From positions 1 through 64,000 of the forward strand of contig NZ_JAUNKC010000003.1 of assembly GCF_030532965.1 (NCBI RefSeq): 64,000 nt of DNA, in the 5' to 3' direction. Made by a program: the position numbers and the translations under genes. Below, piece by piece: positions 32,318-42,060 of the stretch (its first letter is position 1; each line of letters starts with the position of its first letter). The notes under the pieces were generated by a model. It made no database searches. It was given only the letters and a program-made list of their open reading frames with translations, and had not been told where the DNA came from. Source of the stretch: Corynebacterium sp. Its GTDB lineage: Bacteria; Actinomycetota; Actinomycetes; Mycobacteriales; Mycobacteriaceae.

Positions 32318-33060
32318 TCCATAATCAATGAACGTGCCAGTGACCCGGCACCGGGTAAGGTTATGGCACCAGAAAGCACGTCGGTTTTCGTGGCCCATCG
32401 GATATCGGTTACTTCACCGTCGAGTTCGCCGACGGGATACTCGTCGGTCGTCGTTGCTGAAAAGCCCACCATGATGGAACCAGAATACGGCCACGGTTGG
32501 CTGCGAAGATACCGAATATCGGAAATCCGCCGTCCGGTTTCCTCCCAGGCTTCCCGGGCCATGGTGTCTTCGAACGTCTCCCCTAGCCCCACATAGCCAG
32601 CGATCAACGAATGGTAGCCGGGGCGGGCTGCGTTTTGCGCCACCAGGATACGATCGGAATCGCGCAGCGTAATGATGCCGATCACCGCCGGATCTATCCG
32701 GGGAAATACTGGCCGTTCGTGGTCATTTTTTCGGGACACGGTTCCGACAAGGTGGTCGGAATACTCCAACGGCGCGCCGGTCAGCGGGTCGAAGCGGCAC
32801 GATTCCCGGTGGTGTAACACCGCCAGGGCGTATATGGCCAGGGGATCGTCGGTGCGCGACATTCGCTTGTCGACGCCGTCTGGTACGCACCGCTCCAGGT
32901 TGGCGATCCGCTGCACCACCAGCGGTTCCCCACCCAAAGTGGTGTCACCTGGGGTGGTTAATGGGAAGGCTGGGACGTCACGGATTGCGGTAACCTGCAG
33001 CGGCGCCCCGGTGGCGTCGACAAGCGTGCGGCCGTGGGCATCGAAAACTAGCGCGTTCAC
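32302..33060 (-). CDS. nudC: NADH pyrophosphatase-type Nudix hydrolase (NudC)
   Basis: A 252-residue Nudix hydrolase expected to split NAD(H), and possibly to decap NAD-capped RNA as E. coli NudC does. The Nudix box is GLGETFEDTMAREAWEETG, and SQPWPYSGSIMVGF is the NudC-type motif downstream of it, with Gly where SQPWPxPxS has Pro. The zinc ribbon of NudC is not intact: only one Cys (HRESCRFDPLTG) is seen before the Nudix domain, so metal binding there has been lost. It sits between the potassium channel, which it overlaps by 4 bases, and uvrD2, as in mycobacteria (Rv3199c). Confidence 0.88.
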   Translation of the reverse strand: MNALVFDAHGRTLVDATGAPLQVTAIRDVPAFPLTTPGDTTLGGEPLVVQRIANLERCVPDGVDKRMSRTDDPLAIYALAVLHHRESCRFDPLTGAPLEYSDHLVGTVSRKNDHERPVFPRIDPAVIGIITLRDSDRILVAQNAARPGYHSLIAGYVGLGETFEDTMAREAWEETGRRISDIRYLRSQPWPYSGSIMVGFSATTTDEYPVGELDGEVTDIRWATKTDVLSGAITLPGAGSLARSLIMEWVHS

Positions 33061-34133
33061 TGGTCCTTCACATCGTTGCTAAAAACCCGTCGGACATACA
33101 GCAACCGGTCGCCGGGCTCCACGGTCTCCGCTTCTAGGGAGTCGATGCGATACAGCTCGCCAGACCGCACCACCCCTAGGACAATATCCGCGAGGTGACG
33201 TGGGTTTGCGCCCACTTCGTCTTCCGCCACCGGCCGCTCGGCAACCGAGAAACCTTCGTCCGGCGATAGCAGGTCTTCCATCATCTCCACAACGGATGGG
33301 GTGACGGTGGCCAAGCCGAGCATTCGACCGGCGGTTTCCGAAGAAATCACGACGGAATCGGCACCCGATTGTTCTAATAGATGCTGGTTTTCGCTTTCCC
33401 GGACGCTGGCAACAATCCAAGCGCTAGGCGCAAGTTCCCGCACCGATAACGTCACCAACACCGCAGTATCGTCCGTGCTCGGTGCCACCACGATGGCCTT
33501 CGCCTTACCCACACCCGCGAGGCGCAAAACCTCCGAGCGGGTGGCGGAACCAACGACCGTCACCAACCCCGCATTGGCGGCTAATTCCAGCGCCGATTGA
33601 TCGGTGTCAATCACCACGATGTCTTTGGGCGAGGTGCCGTCCGCAAGCAGCGCGGAAACTGCGGACCGGCCTTTGGTACCGTAACCAATGACGATGGTGT
33701 GGTTGCGCAATTTTTTCCTCCAACGTTGAATCTGCCAGGTACGTCGCGATTCCTCGGTGAGCACGGACAGGGTGGTGCCGACCAAAAGTATCAGGAACGC
33801 AAGACGCAGCGGCGTAACCACGAAAATATTAATCAATCGGGCAGTCTGCGTCACCGGGGTGATATCGCCATAACCAGTGGTAGACAGCGTGACGGCGGAA
33901 TAGTACAAGGCATCAATGAAGGTTAGATCCTCCGAGTATCCGCCTTTTTCCACGTAGGCAACTATCGCCACGATCAGGATGAGAATAATGGCGATAACAA
34001 ACCGCCGGGTAATCAGCCGCAGCGGACTGACCTGCATATTTGTGGGTATGCTGATGACGTTCAGCAGCGCATGCTCTGGGGTTTCCGGCTTCTGCGATTC
34101 CGTCCGGAACCGATCGGCAAACCTATTCGGCAT
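33057..34133 (-). CDS. Two-TM potassium channel with RCK domain
   Basis: A 358-residue ion channel, matching Rv3200c by context. Two membrane segments (FVIAIILILIVAIVAYVEKG and LINIFVVTPLRLAFLILLVG) flank a pore helix and the selectivity filter TLSTTGYGDITP. A cytoplasmic RCK/TrkA-N domain follows, with the nucleotide-binding GYGTKGRSAV and a conserved VVIDTDQSALE strand, and then a TrkA-C part. It should gate K+ flux in response to a ligand bound at the RCK ring. The start ATG 34133 lies 99 bases from the adnB stop. The pairing with NudC is conserved, but no functional link is established. Confidence 0.92.
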   Translation of the reverse strand: MPNRFADRFRTESQKPETPEHALLNVISIPTNMQVSPLRLITRRFVIAIILILIVAIVAYVEKGGYSEDLTFIDALYYSAVTLSTTGYGDITPVTQTARLINIFVVTPLRLAFLILLVGTTLSVLTEESRRTWQIQRWRKKLRNHTIVIGYGTKGRSAVSALLADGTSPKDIVVIDTDQSALELAANAGLVTVVGSATRSEVLRLAGVGKAKAIVVAPSTDDTAVLVTLSVRELAPSAWIVASVRESENQHLLEQSGADSVVISSETAGRMLGLATVTPSVVEMMEDLLSPDEGFSVAERPVAEDEVGANPRHLADIVLGVVRSGELYRIDSLEAETVEPGDRLLYVRRVFSNDVKDQ

Positions 34134-34232
34134 TTGACTTCGCTCCTGAAAAACTCAAATTACTGTCCCATAACATAACCACCGTTAGCGTCCAGCCAAC
34201 CACATTGCTCAAGAAAATCAAGGGTACCACTG

Positions 34233-37200
34233 TTAATCAGTTTCCACCGCTTGGGCAAACACCTCACCTAATTCGGATTCGGTGGGCAACTCGGTTGCGC
34301 TGATTAATTCATCATCGCGCACGTAATAAAACGACGCCCGAATATCGTGAGGGGAAATCCCCTGCAATTGCGCCCACGCCAACCGATACACCGCCAGCTG
34401 CATCGATAAATACTGCATATCGGCTTTAGTCGGCGGGCGGCCGGTTTTCCAGTCGATGATATGCCAACCGTCGGGGTCTTTGAAAATCGCGTCCATGCGG
34501 CCACGAATAACAATGCCATCGATGGATACCTCGAAAGGTTGCTCCACGAACATCGGTGTGCGGTTGGCGAATTGCCCGGATACAAACGCGTCCTTGAGTT
34601 CTTGCAATTGCACCGGGCTGATTTCTTCATCCATGCCGGGCAGCTCCGACTCGTCCAGTAGCGCCGCCCCGCCGAAGCGTTCCTCCAGCCACATGTGGAA
34701 TTCGGTTCCGCGTTTTGCGTATTGATTCGGTTTGAACGGCACCGGGCGGCGTTGCCTTCGGGCGAACTGTTCGGGGTTTTGTTTCAATGCCACAATGTCG
34801 GTGGCGGTGAGTTCCCGCGCCAATTCCACGGAGACGACCTGGGCCTTCAGCCGCTCATGTTCGTCGATAAGCGCCGAAACGTCCTTTTCCCACAACGCAA
34901 AAATATCTTTATCGTCATTGAAGGGGATTTCCGTCTCGCGGGCTTTTGCCACCCGGTTAGCTGCCGCCACAAGCGCTGCGGTGGTGGCGGCGTCATGCGC
35001 GGGCCGCGGGAACATGCCTTCACGCGGCTTCGCCGCATCCTGTGCGGCGTCTGCTTCACCATCGAACCATTCCACCACGCAGTCCGGTGCCTGTTGTTTT
35101 AATAGGAGGAAATTCTCGTACGGCTCGGATTGCGTGGTGCTTTCGGTATCAAGCTGCCGCGAGGCGGTGACGAACAACCGCTTCTCCGCGCGGGTGATCG
35201 CCACGTAAAACAGTCGGGTGTTTTCTTCCGCCGCGCCTTGTTTAAAGGCGTCGATGTGTTCCTTTCCGGCTTTTTCAAACTCGCTTCGATTCTCCGGACT
35301 TACGGTATCGAACACCGGTGAGCCCACCTGGTCGCCGTCTTCGGCAACGTCGCCACGCAGCGTGGACGGAACGGCGGCAACGTTGGTAAGCCAGGTGGAC
35401 ACCCGAGCCGCATAGGTACGGTTGTCGGCGTGCAGTACGCAGACGGTTTTCCATTCCAAGCCCTTGGCTTTATGGGCGGTGAGAATCTGCACCCGGTCGC
35501 TTCGTACCGCGACTTCCCCCGGTGCTAGTCCGTTATCCTGGCTGCGCGCGATGGTGAAATAATCCAGCAGTTGCTGCAACGTTGCATCGGCCACGGCTGC
35601 GAAGGATGCCACTTCGCTGTGCAGTTTATCCAGATGCACCGTGCCCGCTGCCCCATCGGTGCGGGGGTTTTCCCGGCTTAATACTTCCGTGCGGATCCCC
35701 ATCACCCGTTCAATATCGGCAAAAATATCCGGCAAGCTTTGGCCCGCCGCAACTGTCTTGCGAAGCGCACGCAATTGCCCGCTTAACCGCAGTAGCCTCC
35801 GGTAGCCTTCCGCGCTGTACGATTCCGGCTCCCCCAGATCCGCGATGGCGTCGGTGAGCCCGACCACGGTTTCTGGTTCCGCCGGGACGGTGTGTGCGAT
35901 GATCGCCGCCAGTTTCTCCATCGGGTCTGTAATGGTGTCGATGTTGATGTCCTCGGTTTTGCTGCGCCCAGCCAGGTTAGCGGCACGCTTGGCCACAGCG
36001 ATGATATCGGCGACCCCAAGGCCCACCATCGGGCCCGCCAAGATGCGTAACGCCACCTGGGAATCCGTGGGGCGAATAAGCATGGTGGCGATGGCAACCA
36101 TGTCTGCGACTTCCGGGACGTCTAATAATCCGCCCAGACCGACGATCTCCACCGGCACGCCCCGCTTCTGAAGTTCCAAGGCCATTGCCGCCATGTGTGC
36201 GCGTTTGCGCACCAAAACGGCTGCGGTGAACGGTTCGTCGGTTTTCTTGTCGTGGTATTCGGCGGCCAGGTGCTCGGCAATGAATTCCCGCTCCGCTTCG
36301 CCGGTGGCGAAAAATCCCAGGGACACCTCCCCGGCGGGCACGTCGGGCAGCGATTCTAAGGGTTGCACGGGTCGGCGCGGGTCGGTTGCTGGCCCCAAAA
36401 CGGCGGCCGATACCGCGTTTGCCAAGGCTAAAACTTTAGGTGGGTTGCGGAAGCTCATGGTGAGTTCCTTTTTCGGTGCTGGTACCCCACCGGCGGCGAA
36501 GTCGGTGACGAATCGTTCCAGGTTAGCTGCGGTTGCACCGCGCCACCCGTAAATCGACTGCATGGGATCACCCACCGCCGTGACCGCGGTACCCGCAAAT
36601 AGAGTGCTCAGTAGCACGCGCTGCGCGTGGCTGGTGTCTTGGTATTCGTCCAACAAAATGACCTGAAACCGGCTCCGCAGCACCTTCCCCACCTCGGGGG
36701 CTTTCTGGGCCAGCCGTGCGGCCAGCGACATTTGTTCGCCAAAGGTGGTGAGGTTCTTTTCCACCAGGTGGTCTTTCAATGCCCGCGCCAATGGCAAGTA
36801 TTCCAACCGCGTCTGTTGGGTATCTTTCCATTTCTGCATGGTTTGGTTCAGTGCGTCCCGCTGGCGGGGCCCTTTGGGGAGGGTATCGAAAAGCTCGACG
36901 AACGGTGTGGTTTCCTCCCACACATCCTGGGCGCTGACCATGTGGCTATCCAGCTCGGCGACTAAGGCCAGGAGTGTTTCCACCACGGTCACCGGCTTAT
37001 TGCTGGTGGTTAGTGCCCCTCGATAGTTTTCCACGATGGAATACGCGATCCGAAACAGCTCCGAATTGGTGATAACCCTTGAGCTCGGTTCCACCGGCAG
37101 CATAAGCCCGAACTCGCCGATGAGTTTTCCCGCAAAAGCATCATAGGTGGAAACGGTCGGCGCGATGGCGGTGAGGCTGCGGGCCAGCTTGCCGCTTGGA

Positions 37201-37574
37201 TCCAACACGCCAATATCGGGTATTCCGGCCAGTTGCTCTAATCGGGTACGGATGCGTTTCGACAGCTGTTGCGCTGCCTTTCTGGTGAAGGTCAAGCCCA
37301 GGACCCGATCCGGTTCGATCAGACCATTGGCTACCAACCACACCACCCGCGCCGCCATCGTTTCGGTTTTACCGGCACCGGCACCCGCCACCACGAGCAG
37401 CGGCCCTAGCTCGGCTTCGATCACGCCCGCCTGTTGCGGGGTGGGCGGAAACTTCTGCCCTAACAGCGCCGACAGGGCGATTGGGTCGACGGTGCCAGTT
37501 CTCACCGCGGCGTCACCGGATGGTGTGGTTGGTGGCGTACCTAATGGCGTACCTGACGGTGTACCTGGTGCCAT
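34233..37574 (-). CDS. adnB: Helicase-nuclease subunit AdnB
   Basis: A 1113-residue UvrD-like helicase fused to a RecB-type nuclease. The motor is intact: Walker A AGAGAGKTETMAARV, motif II LLDEYQDTSHAQR, motif III GDPMQSIYGWRG. The C-terminal nuclease has GRMDAIFK and IIDWKTGRPP, giving the catalytic Asp and Lys. With AdnA it forms the end-resection motor-nuclease that mycolata use in place of RecBCD. The N terminus is Pro/Thr/Gly-rich. I start at ATG 37574, ten bases after GAGGAG; the frame extends to GTG 37592, which would include that site. adnA lies upstream in the transcript, 57 bases away. Confidence 0.94.
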   Translation of the reverse strand: MAPGTPSGTPLGTPPTTPSGDAAVRTGTVDPIALSALLGQKFPPTPQQAGVIEAELGPLLVVAGAGAGKTETMAARVVWLVANGLIEPDRVLGLTFTRKAAQQLSKRIRTRLEQLAGIPDIGVLDPSGKLARSLTAIAPTVSTYDAFAGKLIGEFGLMLPVEPSSRVITNSELFRIAYSIVENYRGALTTSNKPVTVVETLLALVAELDSHMVSAQDVWEETTPFVELFDTLPKGPRQRDALNQTMQKWKDTQQTRLEYLPLARALKDHLVEKNLTTFGEQMSLAARLAQKAPEVGKVLRSRFQVILLDEYQDTSHAQRVLLSTLFAGTAVTAVGDPMQSIYGWRGATAANLERFVTDFAAGGVPAPKKELTMSFRNPPKVLALANAVSAAVLGPATDPRRPVQPLESLPDVPAGEVSLGFFATGEAEREFIAEHLAAEYHDKKTDEPFTAAVLVRKRAHMAAMALELQKRGVPVEIVGLGGLLDVPEVADMVAIATMLIRPTDSQVALRILAGPMVGLGVADIIAVAKRAANLAGRSKTEDINIDTITDPMEKLAAIIAHTVPAEPETVVGLTDAIADLGEPESYSAEGYRRLLRLSGQLRALRKTVAAGQSLPDIFADIERVMGIRTEVLSRENPRTDGAAGTVHLDKLHSEVASFAAVADATLQQLLDYFTIARSQDNGLAPGEVAVRSDRVQILTAHKAKGLEWKTVCVLHADNRTYAARVSTWLTNVAAVPSTLRGDVAEDGDQVGSPVFDTVSPENRSEFEKAGKEHIDAFKQGAAEENTRLFYVAITRAEKRLFVTASRQLDTESTTQSEPYENFLLLKQQAPDCVVEWFDGEADAAQDAAKPREGMFPRPAHDAATTAALVAAANRVAKARETEIPFNDDKDIFALWEKDVSALIDEHERLKAQVVSVELARELTATDIVALKQNPEQFARRQRRPVPFKPNQYAKRGTEFHMWLEERFGGAALLDESELPGMDEEISPVQLQELKDAFVSGQFANRTPMFVEQPFEVSIDGIVIRGRMDAIFKDPDGWHIIDWKTGRPPTKADMQYLSMQLAVYRLAWAQLQGISPHDIRASFYYVRDDELISATELPTESELGEVFAQAVETD

Positions 37575-37631
37575 GGGTTTTAAGCTCCTCACAGTTTTCG
37601 TGCTGGTATCCGGTTGTGGTGGGTTTCGGTT

Positions 37632-40600
37632 TTAAGTATTAGTGCTGCCCGTTGTTGGGTGGGTCAGCCACTGCCCGGTTTCAAGCGCCGGGCACAGCAC
37701 CGATAATTGGCAGGTGCGGCAATGGCGGTTGGTGGTGGCCCGCAACGTCGGGCCGGAAAGCTCCGCCGCAAGGGGCGGCAGTTTAGCTGCGAATTCCGCC
37801 AATTCTTCCTCGCTTTTCGACGCCTGGGTCACCGTAGCAATATTCTTACCCGGTTTCTCCGGATACACGAGGCTCGCCCCATCTACCGCCATACCCGGGC
37901 CTAGGACAATTTCCGTGCCGGAATCGGATAGAGTCCCGTTGCGTAGCGCCAATTGGTAGGCCATGAGCTGGACGTGGTTTTGGGTTTCGTCCTTGGTGGG
38001 GCGATTAACACCCGATTTGAAATCGACAATGTGGTAGCCGCCGTCACTGGTTTTTTCGAGCCGGTCGATCCGGCCGACCAGCTTCACCCCGTTTGGCAGC
38101 TGAATATTCGCGGCGATTTCCACCCCGACCTGCTCAAAAATCCCTCGGGTGGTTTTAAGCCACAGCGCGGTCCGATCGAGGGCGTCTTTCCATACCTGGA
38201 TTTCGTGTTCCCTCAGCCACGGCGGTGCCTTCAGGATGAAATCGAAGGCGGCGATGATGGCTTCCCGCGCCGCATCGATATCAGCGCCGGTGGCGATGGC
38301 CTCGGCGAATGCGTGGAGCAACGTGCCTCGCAGCAATGCGATGGGGGTTTCTTCGTCGGTCAGTACCTGGTGCAGCGTTGCCCGCAGCGGGCATTCCAGC
38401 CCCGCCTCGATCCGGGACGGCGATAACCGCGTGACTTTTAGAGTGTCAGTTTCGCTGCTGTCCGTGATTCCCCACCAGTGTGTGGGGTCGGCCCCGGGGA
38501 TTCCGGCGTCCGCAAGCCGGGCCAATTGGCGTGCGGCTTGGTCTTTGGCCCGCTGGTTGAGCTGCGGATTAATTAGCGCCCGCCGTAATTCCGCGACAAT
38601 CGCTGGCACTGATAGGAGTCGGGTGGCGTAGCTTTCTACCGGCCAGGCAAGCTCGGCCGCCGTGTCTGGGGCTGGAGTCGGCTCGGCATTCACGGTATCA
38701 AGTAAGTCGAATAAATCACCCTGTTGTGCTTCGTCACTGGCAGCCGGGGCGGCTAGGTTCGCTTCCGTCGTATCCTTTTTAGCTGCCGTGTGCGGGGTGG
38801 TTGTAGCAGCTTCGGCGAGGGCGGCGTTGTATTCAGCGAACTCCCGCACGAAGCGGGACGGTTCTAGTGCTTCTTCTGCGTCCGGTGCCTCGACTGCGGT
38901 GATGTACAGCGCCCGGGTGGCCCGGCTGGTTGCCATGCCAAATAGGCGCCGCTCCTCCGCGAGCCGTTCGGCGGCGCGGGAGATGGGGGTGCCGGGTTCA
39001 ATGCCGTCGTCGATAAGGTCGACGAGTTCCTCCTGGCCAAACAAGGTTCCGGTCTCCCCCAGCGTGGGCCATTGGCCTTCCTGCACCCCGCAGACCACAA
39101 CGGTGTCCCATTCTTGGCCGGAAGTGGCGTGGGCGGTGACGATGCTGACCGCCTCCGGCGTGGCTAGTCGACGATCCCGCACGCCGGTGGGCAGTTCTTG
39201 TTCCCGAATATGGGCGATAAAGGAATCGATGCTGGCGGTGGGGCGGCGTTCCACCCAGTCGCCGGCGGCGTCGAAAAGCGCCATGACTGAATCCAAATCC
39301 CGATCCGCCTGGGAGCCTGCCGCCCCGCCGCGCAGGCTCACGGCCAACAGATGTCGGTCCAGGTTGGTGGCGGACCAAATATTCCACAGTATTTCTTCCA
39401 CCGTTCCGGCTTGCCGTCCGGCGGCAAGGACGGTGCGGATGCGGGTGAGAATATCCAATTCCCGCTGGGTGAGCTCGGCGGTGACGTCGGCTAAGAAATC
39501 GGGGTCTGGTTCCGCGTCAAGCACAATGTCGGCCAGAATGTCGATGGCGCGTCGCATCGTTGGCCGGGACGACGTGTCGGATGCTTCACTTTCGACGCGG
39601 TGGTGGCGTAATTCCACTTTGCGCAGCGCCCGGAATAACCGGCGCAGGGTGACCGCATCGGCGCCGCCGATGGGTCCCAATACGAGTTCTTCAAGTTCGC
39701 TTGAGGTGATCTGTTCCCGCACCGCGCGAACCGCCAATAGCAATGCCGCAACGATGTGTTGTTGGCTGAGCACGATGTCTGTGGGGTCAATATGGACCGG
39801 CACACCCGCCGCCAGCAATCCGCGCCGAATCGGGGCGATCATCCCGACCGACCGGACCACTACCGCGATGTCTTTCCAGGCGACGCCATCGATCAGGTGC
39901 GCCCGGCGGATAATATCGGCGACTAATTCGTTCTGTTGCCCAACCGATTCCAATTCGTGGTATTCCACCCCGGCCGCCCCAGGCTTGGCGACGATCCGGT
40001 GCGGCGTGTGCAGTTTAAGCTCGTGATCCACCGGGTATTCGGTGAGAAACGTCGGCCGGGCACCCCGAAACCGGTAGACGGATTGCTCTGGGTCGCCCGC
40101 GATGACCGCGAAAGACGCCCGGCTCAGTAATTCCGCCACTAATTCGGCGGATTTCGGATCCAAATGCTGCGCGTCGTCGACGATGACGGTGCTGAAACTG
40201 GTGTCGGGAAGCTCCGCCTCTAACACCATGCTGACCAGCTCCGATGCGCTTAACGAATGCGTGCCGCCAAGCGCCATGATCTGCTCGTATTCGCGCAGGA
40301 ATTCCCCGGCGGCGGTCCACATAGGGCGGTTATAGTCACCGCCCAACGCTTCTAGATCTTCCGGACTCAAGCCGCGTTCCACCGCACGTAAGAGGAAATC
40401 GCGCAGCCCCCGGGCGAAACCAACCATGCCGATGGCATCGCGGCAGTGCTCCGGCCACCGGGGCATCCGCATCTCAATATGCCCGGCGAGCAATTCTCGG
40501 ATAACCGCGTCTTGTTCCGCACCGGTGATAAGCCGGAGGTTTTCGGTTCTGCTGCTGCGCAACAGGGCAAAGGCCAACGAGTGGATCGAACGCACCATTG

Positions 40601-41060
40601 TGCTGGCGGAACGATACGAATCGGTGGCGACCCGGGCGACGATTCCGCGCCGAAGCCGCGAGGCTGCCTGTTTGGAAGCCGCGATAACCAGGATATTTTC
40701 CGGCCGCTCCCCGGCTGCGATGCGGTTTGCAATGGTATCGAGCAGCAAGGAACTAACCCCGGTTCCGGCGCTTCCGATCAGCCGCCACACCCCCTGTTGT
40801 TCGGTAAACAGCGGGTTATCCCATTCGCGTTGTGGATTGTGGGTTTCCGGCCGGACCAGCTGCACCCGCACCGCACCCACCGGTGACGTGAATTCTTCGG
40901 CGTCCGCTTCGTCGCGGAAGGTTTCCTGGTGAGGGGGTTGTTCGTGAGCCTGTGGTGTGTCCATAGTTTCAGCTGCGGCGACGTCGCGTGCGACTTCGTC
41001 CTGGAGATCTAAGCTGTGTGTGGTGGGGTCAATCGGGTCGGTTGATGCGGGTGGGGCCAT
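37632..41060 (-). CDS. adnA: Helicase-nuclease subunit AdnA
   Basis: A 1142-residue partner of AdnB. The motor is degenerate: Walker A reads GSAGTGVSS with Val in place of the catalytic Lys, and the Walker B region is IVDDAQHLD with Asp in place of Glu. The nuclease domain looks active, with GRIDRLEK and HIVDFKSG. Four Cys (LECPLR, then CRTCQLSVLCP) fit an iron-sulfur cluster as in AddB-type nucleases. This matches reports that AdnB drives translocation while the AdnA motor is secondary. I start at ATG 41060; the frame runs to 41249, inside the TIGR02569 gene. The first 90 residues are acidic and look disordered. Confidence 0.92.
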   Translation of the reverse strand: MAPPASTDPIDPTTHSLDLQDEVARDVAAAETMDTPQAHEQPPHQETFRDEADAEEFTSPVGAVRVQLVRPETHNPQREWDNPLFTEQQGVWRLIGSAGTGVSSLLLDTIANRIAAGERPENILVIAASKQAASRLRRGIVARVATDSYRSASTMVRSIHSLAFALLRSSRTENLRLITGAEQDAVIRELLAGHIEMRMPRWPEHCRDAIGMVGFARGLRDFLLRAVERGLSPEDLEALGGDYNRPMWTAAGEFLREYEQIMALGGTHSLSASELVSMVLEAELPDTSFSTVIVDDAQHLDPKSAELVAELLSRASFAVIAGDPEQSVYRFRGARPTFLTEYPVDHELKLHTPHRIVAKPGAAGVEYHELESVGQQNELVADIIRRAHLIDGVAWKDIAVVVRSVGMIAPIRRGLLAAGVPVHIDPTDIVLSQQHIVAALLLAVRAVREQITSSELEELVLGPIGGADAVTLRRLFRALRKVELRHHRVESEASDTSSRPTMRRAIDILADIVLDAEPDPDFLADVTAELTQRELDILTRIRTVLAAGRQAGTVEEILWNIWSATNLDRHLLAVSLRGGAAGSQADRDLDSVMALFDAAGDWVERRPTASIDSFIAHIREQELPTGVRDRRLATPEAVSIVTAHATSGQEWDTVVVCGVQEGQWPTLGETGTLFGQEELVDLIDDGIEPGTPISRAAERLAEERRLFGMATSRATRALYITAVEAPDAEEALEPSRFVREFAEYNAALAEAATTTPHTAAKKDTTEANLAAPAASDEAQQGDLFDLLDTVNAEPTPAPDTAAELAWPVESYATRLLSVPAIVAELRRALINPQLNQRAKDQAARQLARLADAGIPGADPTHWWGITDSSETDTLKVTRLSPSRIEAGLECPLRATLHQVLTDEETPIALLRGTLLHAFAEAIATGADIDAAREAIIAAFDFILKAPPWLREHEIQVWKDALDRTALWLKTTRGIFEQVGVEIAANIQLPNGVKLVGRIDRLEKTSDGGYHIVDFKSGVNRPTKDETQNHVQLMAYQLALRNGTLSDSGTEIVLGPGMAVDGASLVYPEKPGKNIATVTQASKSEEELAEFAAKLPPLAAELSGPTLRATTNRHCRTCQLSVLCPALETGQWLTHPTTGSTNT

Positions 41061-41064
41061 AGGT

Positions 41065-41961
41065 TTAGATTGTGCCACGAACCCGCGACATGATCGTCTG
41101 CGCCGCCCACTCGAGGTTAGTACCGGTGTTCGACGTTGCCTGCGGATGCAACGCATGCACATACAACCGATACAGCAGCGCCCGAAGCAGAAGCTGCGGC
41201 AATTCCGGAATCTGACTAAACCGATCGATAATTCTGGCGTCGGTGGCATTCATGATGAGCGCGTCGACGATGGTCTGCGCAGCCGTATAGCCATGCGGGT
41301 GCGCCACGCCCACAATATCCGTCACCGTGGGCGGCTGCGTGCCCGCATAAATGGTGGTTGCCAACATGTCCGCGTGGGTCACCTGCACCGCTCGCTTTTC
41401 GACGAAGGGGCGCAGCAGATCCCGCACCTTGGGCACGATAGTGGCGACCATTTCATGGGCGGGAATCGACGGATCCAGGACAACGGTATCGTGTTCATCA
41501 CGCCACGCGGCCTTATCGGCCACCGCGAAGACATCCTGTTGATCCACCCCCTGGTTGAAAATATCCGGGATCGGCACCTCGGCCAGCGCGGTGTCGAGCC
41601 GCAGGGCGGCGGCCACGGTCTCATCCACCCGGGCCGCTAAGTTTCCCGCAACGTAATGCGACGCCCGCCACCCGGCGTTAATAAACCGCCCGTCGGTGGA
41701 ACGCACCGGACGAACAATCCGTACTCCTGGCACCTGGAGGTTCTCCCGCAACCGGGAGGACCACGCCGCCCGGTCTGGCTGGGAAACCTGAATTAACACC
41801 ACGGTGTCTAATAACCAGCCATAATCCCATGCCGCCCCCAGTTGCTGCGGCTGCGCTTGCGGGGGGACGTGAAAGGAATCCCGAACGTGATTAGGCAATG
41901 TCGCATTCGGTGTCGCTGAACTCATCACATCCAACTGCGGGCGGTCTGTATTTTCGGCCAT
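41065..41961 (-). CDS. TIGR02569-family actinobacterial protein
   Basis: A 298-residue protein of the TIGR02569 family, conserved next to adnAB in mycolata. Typical parts are VRPVRSTDGRFINAGWRASHYV near residue 85, DRAAWSSRL before it, and VTHADMLATTIYAG near residue 195. The C-terminal segment LLRALLYRLYVHALHP follows. The fold resembles aminoglycoside phosphotransferase-like proteins (HADMLATTIYAG in place of the HGDxxxxN loop), but the catalytic Asp pair is not clear, so kinase activity is uncertain. It ends four bases before the adnA start, implying co-transcription. A 32-bp inverted repeat lies 33 bases upstream of its ATG. Confidence 0.75.
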   Translation of the reverse strand: MAENTDRPQLDVMSSATPNATLPNHVRDSFHVPPQAQPQQLGAAWDYGWLLDTVVLIQVSQPDRAAWSSRLRENLQVPGVRIVRPVRSTDGRFINAGWRASHYVAGNLAARVDETVAAALRLDTALAEVPIPDIFNQGVDQQDVFAVADKAAWRDEHDTVVLDPSIPAHEMVATIVPKVRDLLRPFVEKRAVQVTHADMLATTIYAGTQPPTVTDIVGVAHPHGYTAAQTIVDALIMNATDARIIDRFSQIPELPQLLLRALLYRLYVHALHPQATSNTGTNLEWAAQTIMSRVRGTI

Positions 41962-41993
41962 ACGTCAAGCATAAAGGTCGGCTGCACACCAAT

Positions 41994-42025
41994 GGTGATT
42001 CTCCCCACCGGCGGGGTGAATCACC
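41994..42025. promoter_or_regulatory. 32-base inverted repeat upstream of the TIGR02569/adn unit
   Basis: GGTGATTC (41994-42001) and GAATCACC (42018-42025) are exact complements. Inside them, after one T/T mismatch, CCCC and GGGG pair around a six-base centre (ACCGGC). It lies 33-64 bases upstream of the TIGR02569 ATG on the minus strand and has no T run after it, so it may be an operator or leader hairpin rather than a terminator. The symmetry is directly visible; the role is inferred. Confidence 0.6.
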
Positions 42026-42060
42026 AGGTGTATGCGGCCTCAGGACGCTTCAGCTGTTTA

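Noticed and set aside
38662..40026. Long open frame of 454 codons on the + strand
   Set aside because: It is antisense to adnA, Ser/Arg-rich without motifs, and caused by codon bias of the real gene.
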